A stretch of 64,000 nucleotides of DNA, taken from the NCBI GenBank assembly GCA_945889625.1, contig CAMDCE010000011.1, forward strand, positions 42,707 to 106,706, written 5' to 3'. Below the pieces are notes generated by a model that saw only the letters and a list, made by a program, of their open reading frames with translations, had not been told where the DNA came from and did no database searches. The position numbers and the translations under genes are program-made. The DNA comes from Asaia bogorensis. Lineage in GTDB: Bacteria; Pseudomonadota; Alphaproteobacteria; Reyranellales; Reyranellaceae. This document shows, piece after piece, positions 60,363 to 64,000 of this stretch (position 1 is the first letter of the stretch; every line of letters starts with the position of its first letter).

Positions 60363-61108
60363 GTATGCCCCCCGCCGTTCACCTGGATCATCTGGCCGTT
60401 GATGAAGGCGCCGGCGTCGGAGACCAGCAGGCGCATGGCGGCCGAGACTTCGGCGGCCGTGCCCATGCGGCCAAGCGGCACGCGCTTCAGCGTCTCCTGG
60501 CGATGATGCACCGAGGCGGCCTCGTCGTTCTCTCGGTCGCCGGCGATCGGACCGGGCGAGATCGCGTTGGTCGTGATGCCGGCCGGCCCGAATTCCATGG
60601 CCAGCGCCTTGGTCAGGCCCCAGACGCCGTGCTCGGCGACCGATACCGCCGCGCGGCCGGCATGGCCATTGATGGCGTTCATGCCGGTGAAGTTGACGAT
60701 GCGGCCCCATTTGCGCTCGACCATGCCGTGCAGGCAGGCGCGCGACAGCAATACCGCGGCGTCGAGGTCGACGGCCATGACGCGCCGCCAGTCGGCGTCG
60801 GCCATTTCGAGGAAGGGCTTTTGCGGCCTGAGCGCCGCGTTGTTCACCAGCACGTCGACGCTGCCGAAGCGGTCGATGGCCTCCTGCACCAGGCGCTTGC
60901 AGTCGTCGGCGATGCCGACATCGCCCATGACGACCAGCGTGCCGGCGTCGTGTCGGACCGCCTCGGCCGCCACCGCCTCGCAGGCGGCGCGGTTTTTCGA
61001 GCCGTTGATGACGACGTTGTAACCGTCGCGCGCCAGGTCGAGGACGCAGGCACGGCCGATATTGCGGCCGGCGCCGGTGATCAACGCCGTTTTCTTTGCT
61101 CCGGCCAT
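60359..61108 (-). CDS. SDR-fold protein lacking the catalytic Ser-Tyr-Lys
   Basis: A 249-residue short-chain dehydrogenase fold. The cofactor site TGAGRNIGRA (about residues 11-20) and VLVNNAALRPQ are normal. The active site is not: with spacing kept, the Ser position is Gly142, Tyr is Val155 and Lys is Glu159 (RAAVSVAEHGVWGLTKAL). It can probably still bind NAD(P) but should not reduce ketones by the usual mechanism. A GAGGAGA site precedes the ATG. The overlap with the Rid gene hints at a role as regulator, scaffold or a different lyase. Confidence 0.85.
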   Translation of the reverse strand: MAGAKKTALITGAGRNIGRACVLDLARDGYNVVINGSKNRAACEAVAAEAVRHDAGTLVVMGDVGIADDCKRLVQEAIDRFGSVDVLVNNAALRPQKPFLEMADADWRRVMAVDLDAAVLLSRACLHGMVERKWGRIVNFTGMNAINGHAGRAAVSVAEHGVWGLTKALAMEFGPAGITTNAISPGPIAGDRENDEAASVHHRQETLKRVPLGRMGTAAEVSAAMRLLVSDAGAFINGQMIQVNGGGHT

Positions 61109-61207
61109 TGCGCGCGTCTCCTCATTCCACTTCGTGTGCGGATCTATATTAGCGCCCTTGGCCGCCGCCAGGTAGCATTGCCACCCGCCTCACATCACAT
61201 GGAACAG

Positions 61208-61256
61208 GTCGCGCCTTCGACGTAATCGCGCCCGAGTTTCCGGGCCTCGGCGCGAC
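61208..61256 (-). terminator. Nested hairpins at the end of the CaiB operon
   Basis: Outer arms GTCGCGCC/GGCGCGAC (61208-61215, 61249-61256) enclose a GCCCG/CGGGC stem (61230-61245). It lies right after the CaiB-type stop in the minus direction and before the SDR start. A possible terminator without a T run. Confidence 0.45.
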
Positions 61257-61260
61257 AGAG

Positions 61261-62454
61261 TTAGACGACGCCGCCGGCGCGCAGCTCCTTGATCTTCTTG
61301 GACGACAGGCCAATGCCCTTCAGCACGGCGTTCGTGTGCTGGCCAAGCTCCGGAGTCGGCTTGAGTTGCTTGGGCTGGGGTGCGGCCGACAGATTGATCG
61401 GCTGACCCACCACCTTGATGTTGCCGAGCTTGGGATGCTTGATCGCCCGCGCGATGCCGAGATGCTTCACCTGCGGCTCGGCGAAGGTCATGTCGATGGT
61501 GTTGATCGGCCCGCAGGGAACGCCCGCCTTGTTGAGCGCGGCGATCCAATGCGCCGAGCTGTTGGTCTTGGTCACTTCCGAGATGCGCTCGTTCAGCGCC
61601 TTGCGGTTCTGCGAGCGCAGGCTGGGCGAGGCATGTTCGGCATGGTCGATCAGGACCGCCGCGCCGAGCGCCTGGGCGAAGCGCTTCCACATCTTGTCGC
61701 CGGCCGCGGCGATGTTGATGTAGCCGTCGCTGGTCGCGAACACGCCGGTCGGGATCGAAGTCGGATGGTCGTTGCCGGCCTGCTTGGCGACCTCGCCCTT
61801 CATCAGCCAGCGCGAGGCCTGGAAGTCGAGCATGAAGATCTGCGCCTCGATCAGCGAAGTGTGGACCCACTGGCCCTTCTTGGTACGCTCACGGTCATAG
61901 AGCGCCAGGATGATCGCCTGGGCGAGCAGCAGGCCCGAGGTCAGGTCGGCGATGGGAATGCCGACGCGCATCGGCCCGCGACCGGGCTCGCCGGTGATCG
62001 ACATCAGCCCGCCCATGCCTTGCGCGATCTGGTCGACGCCGGGGCGCGCCGCATCGGGCCCGCTCTGGCCGAAACCCGCGATCGAGCCGTAGACGATCTT
62101 GGGATTGACCTTCTTGACCGACTTGTAGTCGATCTTGAGGCGATGCTTCACGTCGGAGCGGTAGTTCTCGACGATGACGTCGGCCTTCTTCGCGAGCTTC
62201 ATGAAGATCGCGTGGCCTTCCTTGCTCTTGAGGTTGAGCGTCATCGCCTGCTTGTTGCGGTGCAGGTTCTGGAAGTCGAAGCCGTGGCGGTTGCCGCCCA
62301 TCGAGTCCGACTTGGCGCTGCCGTCGCTCGGTGGCGGTTGCTCAATCTTGACGACCTGCGCGCCCCAGTCGGCAAGCTGGCGCACGGCGGTCGGACCGGC
62401 GCGGTGAGCGGTAAGGTCGAGGACCTTGATGTGGGAGAGAGGGAGCTTGGCCAT
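61261..62454 (-). CDS. CaiB/BaiF family CoA-transferase
   Basis: A 397-residue class III CoA transferase from 62454 (MAKLPLSHIKVLDLTAHRAGP). The catalytic Asp is expected in IPIADLTSGLLLAQAIILAL. ADWGAQVVKIEQP and FQNLHRNKQAMTLNL are family blocks. It follows the crotonase by 5 bp, forming a two-gene unit: CoA transfer then hydration or isomerisation of the acyl-CoA. It is a paralogue of the gene at 25678-26850. Substrate unknown. Confidence 0.88.
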   Translation of the reverse strand: MAKLPLSHIKVLDLTAHRAGPTAVRQLADWGAQVVKIEQPPPSDGSAKSDSMGGNRHGFDFQNLHRNKQAMTLNLKSKEGHAIFMKLAKKADVIVENYRSDVKHRLKIDYKSVKKVNPKIVYGSIAGFGQSGPDAARPGVDQIAQGMGGLMSITGEPGRGPMRVGIPIADLTSGLLLAQAIILALYDRERTKKGQWVHTSLIEAQIFMLDFQASRWLMKGEVAKQAGNDHPTSIPTGVFATSDGYINIAAAGDKMWKRFAQALGAAVLIDHAEHASPSLRSQNRKALNERISEVTKTNSSAHWIAALNKAGVPCGPINTIDMTFAEPQVKHLGIARAIKHPKLGNIKVVGQPINLSAAPQPKQLKPTPELGQHTNAVLKGIGLSSKKIKELRAGGVV

Positions 62455-62459
62455 ATCGA

Positions 62460-63248
62460 TCACCGTCCCTTGAACATCGGCTTGCGCTTTTCCATGAAGG
62501 CACGGCGGCCTTCCTTGAAGTCGTCGCTGTCGAAGCAGGCTTCCGCCATCCTCTCGAGCTTCTTGTGGGCCTGCTGCGATTCGGGCTTGGCGATCTCGCG
62601 GGCCGAGGCCTTGGCCAGTGCGATCGTGAGCGGCGCGTTCTGCGCGATGGCGTCGGTCGTCTTGGCGACCAGCGCGTCGAGCTCGGCGTCGGAGGCAACG
62701 GCGTTCACGAGGCCCATCTCGTAAGCTTCCTTCGAGGAATACTGCTTGGCCGTGAACAGGAACTCCATGGCCCGCGGCAGGCCGACGATTCGCGACAGCC
62801 GCTCGATGCGCAGGAAGCCGTAGCCGAGGCCGAGCTTGGCCGCGGGCACGCCGAAGCGTGCATCCTCGTTGCAGAAGCGCATGTCGCAGCAGGCCGCCAG
62901 GTTCATGCCACCGCCGATGCAATAGCCCGCGATCTTGGCGATGGTCGGCTTGGAACAATCGTAGATCGCCTCGTAGCCGCGCTTGGAGATGGCGTCGTAG
63001 CGCACCTGGGCCTCGGCATTGGCGCGCTCGCTCTCGAACTTGGAGATGTCGGCGCCGGAGACAAAAGCCTTGCCGCCGGCACCGCTCACCACGACGCAGC
63101 GGATATCGGGGTCGCTCTCATAGTCCTTCATGATGTCCAGGAGGCCGTCCCACATGTCGAGAGAGACGGCATTAAGCTTGGCGGGGTTGTTGAAGACGAC
63201 ATGACCGACCTGGCCCTCGCGCCGCCCGTAAAGCTTCTGTTCCTGCAT
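62460..63248 (-). CDS. Enoyl-CoA hydratase/isomerase family protein (crotonase)
   Basis: A 262-residue crotonase with start at 63248 (MQEQKLYGRREGQ) behind GGAGGA. Oxyanion-hole segments are GKAFVSGADISKF and IAGYCIGGGMNLAACCDMRF. The first catalytic Glu position is Ala (FGVPAAKLGLGYG) and the second Glu is kept (RAMEFLFTA), so hydratase activity in the classical way is doubtful. The CaiB-type gene is 5 bp downstream. A third member of this family in the window. Confidence 0.86.
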   Translation of the reverse strand: MQEQKLYGRREGQVGHVVFNNPAKLNAVSLDMWDGLLDIMKDYESDPDIRCVVVSGAGGKAFVSGADISKFESERANAEAQVRYDAISKRGYEAIYDCSKPTIAKIAGYCIGGGMNLAACCDMRFCNEDARFGVPAAKLGLGYGFLRIERLSRIVGLPRAMEFLFTAKQYSSKEAYEMGLVNAVASDAELDALVAKTTDAIAQNAPLTIALAKASAREIAKPESQQAHKKLERMAEACFDSDDFKEGRRAFMEKRKPMFKGR

Positions 63249-63337
63249 ACGCCGATCCTCCGGTGAGGCGGACAATATACAACAGGATTGTCTTGGCGCG
63301 CGAAGCGAAGCATCCTGCCCCCGGACAGGGAGGAATC

Positions 63338-63661
63338 GTGGCCGCCCGGATGCTGGGTGCCACGCGCCTGCGCACGCTGGCCGACATCACGGGGCCCCTG
63401 CTCCAGAGCGCTGTCGTCGCCACCTGGTGCTTCATCTTCGTCGCCGTGATCCGCGAGCTGTCGGCGGCGGTGATCCTGTTCACCTCGGAGACCAAGGTCC
63501 TGCCGGTGCTGATCTTCGATCTCAAGGAAAGCGGCGACGTTAGCGCCATAGCGGTGCTCAGCCTCACCATGATCGTCCTCACCATCGCGATCATCGCTGT
63601 CGCCAACCGCCTGGGAGGGCGCAGCGACGCCGGCCGGCTCGCCAATCGCCTGGTGGGCTAG
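63338..63661 (+). pseudogene. C-terminal remnant of a Fe(III)-type ABC transporter permease
   Basis: About 107 residues match only the last part of FbpB/ThiP-like permeases: the EAA loop AARMLGATRLRTLADITGPLL opens it, then two hydrophobic segments and the tail. The normal protein is 500 residues or more, so at least 80 per cent is missing at the 5' side, with unrelated intergenic DNA before it. A GGGAGG next to a GTG at 63338 could allow translation, but a working permease is not possible. No partner genes remain. Confidence 0.75.
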
Positions 63662-63891
63662 CGCCGGACGCGCCCAGAGGCTGGATTAAGGCAGCGGAGT
63701 AGGGCGCTAAAGGGGCTTGTAAATCGTCCGGCAGGCGCCCATATGACCTGAAGTCGATAGACGGAACAGATGACACGGCCCTCAGCGGACAAGCGCCAAC
63801 GAGGCGCCACCTAGTTTGCACCTGAACACATGCGATTTCGACGGCCCGCTCAGTCGCGGGTAGCACTACTACGTTTGCAAAGGAATTTCCC

Positions 63892-64000
63892 ATGACGACG
63901 GGAACGGTTAAGTGGTTCAACGCCCAAAAGGGCTTCGGCTTCATCCAGCCCGATGACGGCGGCAAGGACGCTTTCGTCCATATCAGCGCCGTCGAGCGCG
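63892..64000 (+). CDS. cspA: Cold-shock domain protein, N-terminal part
   Basis: The first 36 codons of a CspA-type protein run to the window edge. [20 protein letters not shown] holds the RNP1-type motif (KGFGFI) and DAFVHIS the RNP2-type motif. These small proteins bind single-stranded RNA and DNA. AAAGGAA lies 7-13 bases upstream of the ATG. The 230 bp between the permease remnant and this gene contain no ORF and may hold a long 5' leader, as is usual for csp genes. Confidence 0.93.
   Translation, partial: MTTGTVKWFNAQKGFGFIQPDDGGKDAFVHISAVER

Overview
The window is about 64 kb of GC-rich, densely packed bacterial chromosome. It looks alphaproteobacterial: it carries an imuA-imuB-dnaE2 mutasome operon preceded by a perfect GTTC-N7-GTTC LexA box (the alphaproteobacterial type), many CoA-linked catabolic genes, two ABC uptake systems, and short palindromic repeats. 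A soil or freshwater member of Rhodospirillales/Hyphomicrobiales, for example something like Reyranella, would fit, but that placement is inference. I found no tRNA, rRNA, CRISPR array, prophage or complete insertion sequence.

Layout. 1-4.1 kb: a cell-envelope island with a partial secreted protein, a multi-membrane-span GT-C-like protein, a methyltransferase, a polyprenyl-phosphate-type GT2 and a small SMR-type membrane protein. 4.1-9.4 kb: two crotonases, a MaoC hydratase, a ChaC-type cyclotransferase, a DMT transporter and moaA. 9.4-14.5 kb: the ligase-associated DNA repair set (ATP-dependent ligase and beta-CASP exonuclease, divergent from an Lhr-type helicase) without the usual metallophosphoesterase. 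14.5-22 kb: a serine hydrolase and the SOS mutasome operon; dnaE2 contains an in-frame palindromic repeat insertion. 22-30.3 kb: poxB, acetylpolyamine amidohydrolase, CaiB-type CoA transferase, an M20 carbamoylase/allantoate-type hydrolase, a BenE transporter and two exported metallo-beta-lactamase-fold proteins. 30.3-32.8 kb: a carboxymuconolactone-decarboxylase-type gene divergent from an HxlR regulator and an HpaB-type monooxygenase, with a paired operator between them.

33-50 kb is dominated by one leftward array: benzoate-CoA ligase, a complete Liv-type ABC transporter, a complete Pot-type (putrescine/spermidine-like) ABC transporter and a two-subunit sulfite dehydrogenase. Further right, and also leftward, lie boxC and boxB of the aerobic benzoyl-CoA epoxidation (box) pathway. 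The benzoate-CoA ligase operon and the boxCB operon are preceded by nearly identical upstream regions (34 identical bp plus a second conserved block), so they are probably co-regulated: uptake by the ABC system (and perhaps BenE), activation to benzoyl-CoA, epoxidation by BoxB, ring cleavage by BoxC. The BoxA reductase and the BoxR regulator are not in the window.

50-64 kb: GNAT, Rrf2 regulator and a secreted protein; then a leftward group of a Tat-exported transglutaminase-like protein, two tandem membrane class III nucleotidyl cyclases and an acyl-CoA dehydrogenase; a UraD-UraH fusion for ureide metabolism with an aldehyde dehydrogenase; a Rid-family protein overlapping an SDR-fold protein that has lost its catalytic Ser-Tyr-Lys; a CaiB/crotonase pair; the C-terminal remnant of an iron-type ABC permease; and the first codons of a cold-shock protein.

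Nothing here is clearly a wholly new multi-gene system. The items most worth follow-up are the repeat inserted in frame in dnaE2, the duplicated promoter/operator of the benzoate genes, the SDR without catalytic residues, the paired HxlR operator, and the repair cluster lacking PdeM.
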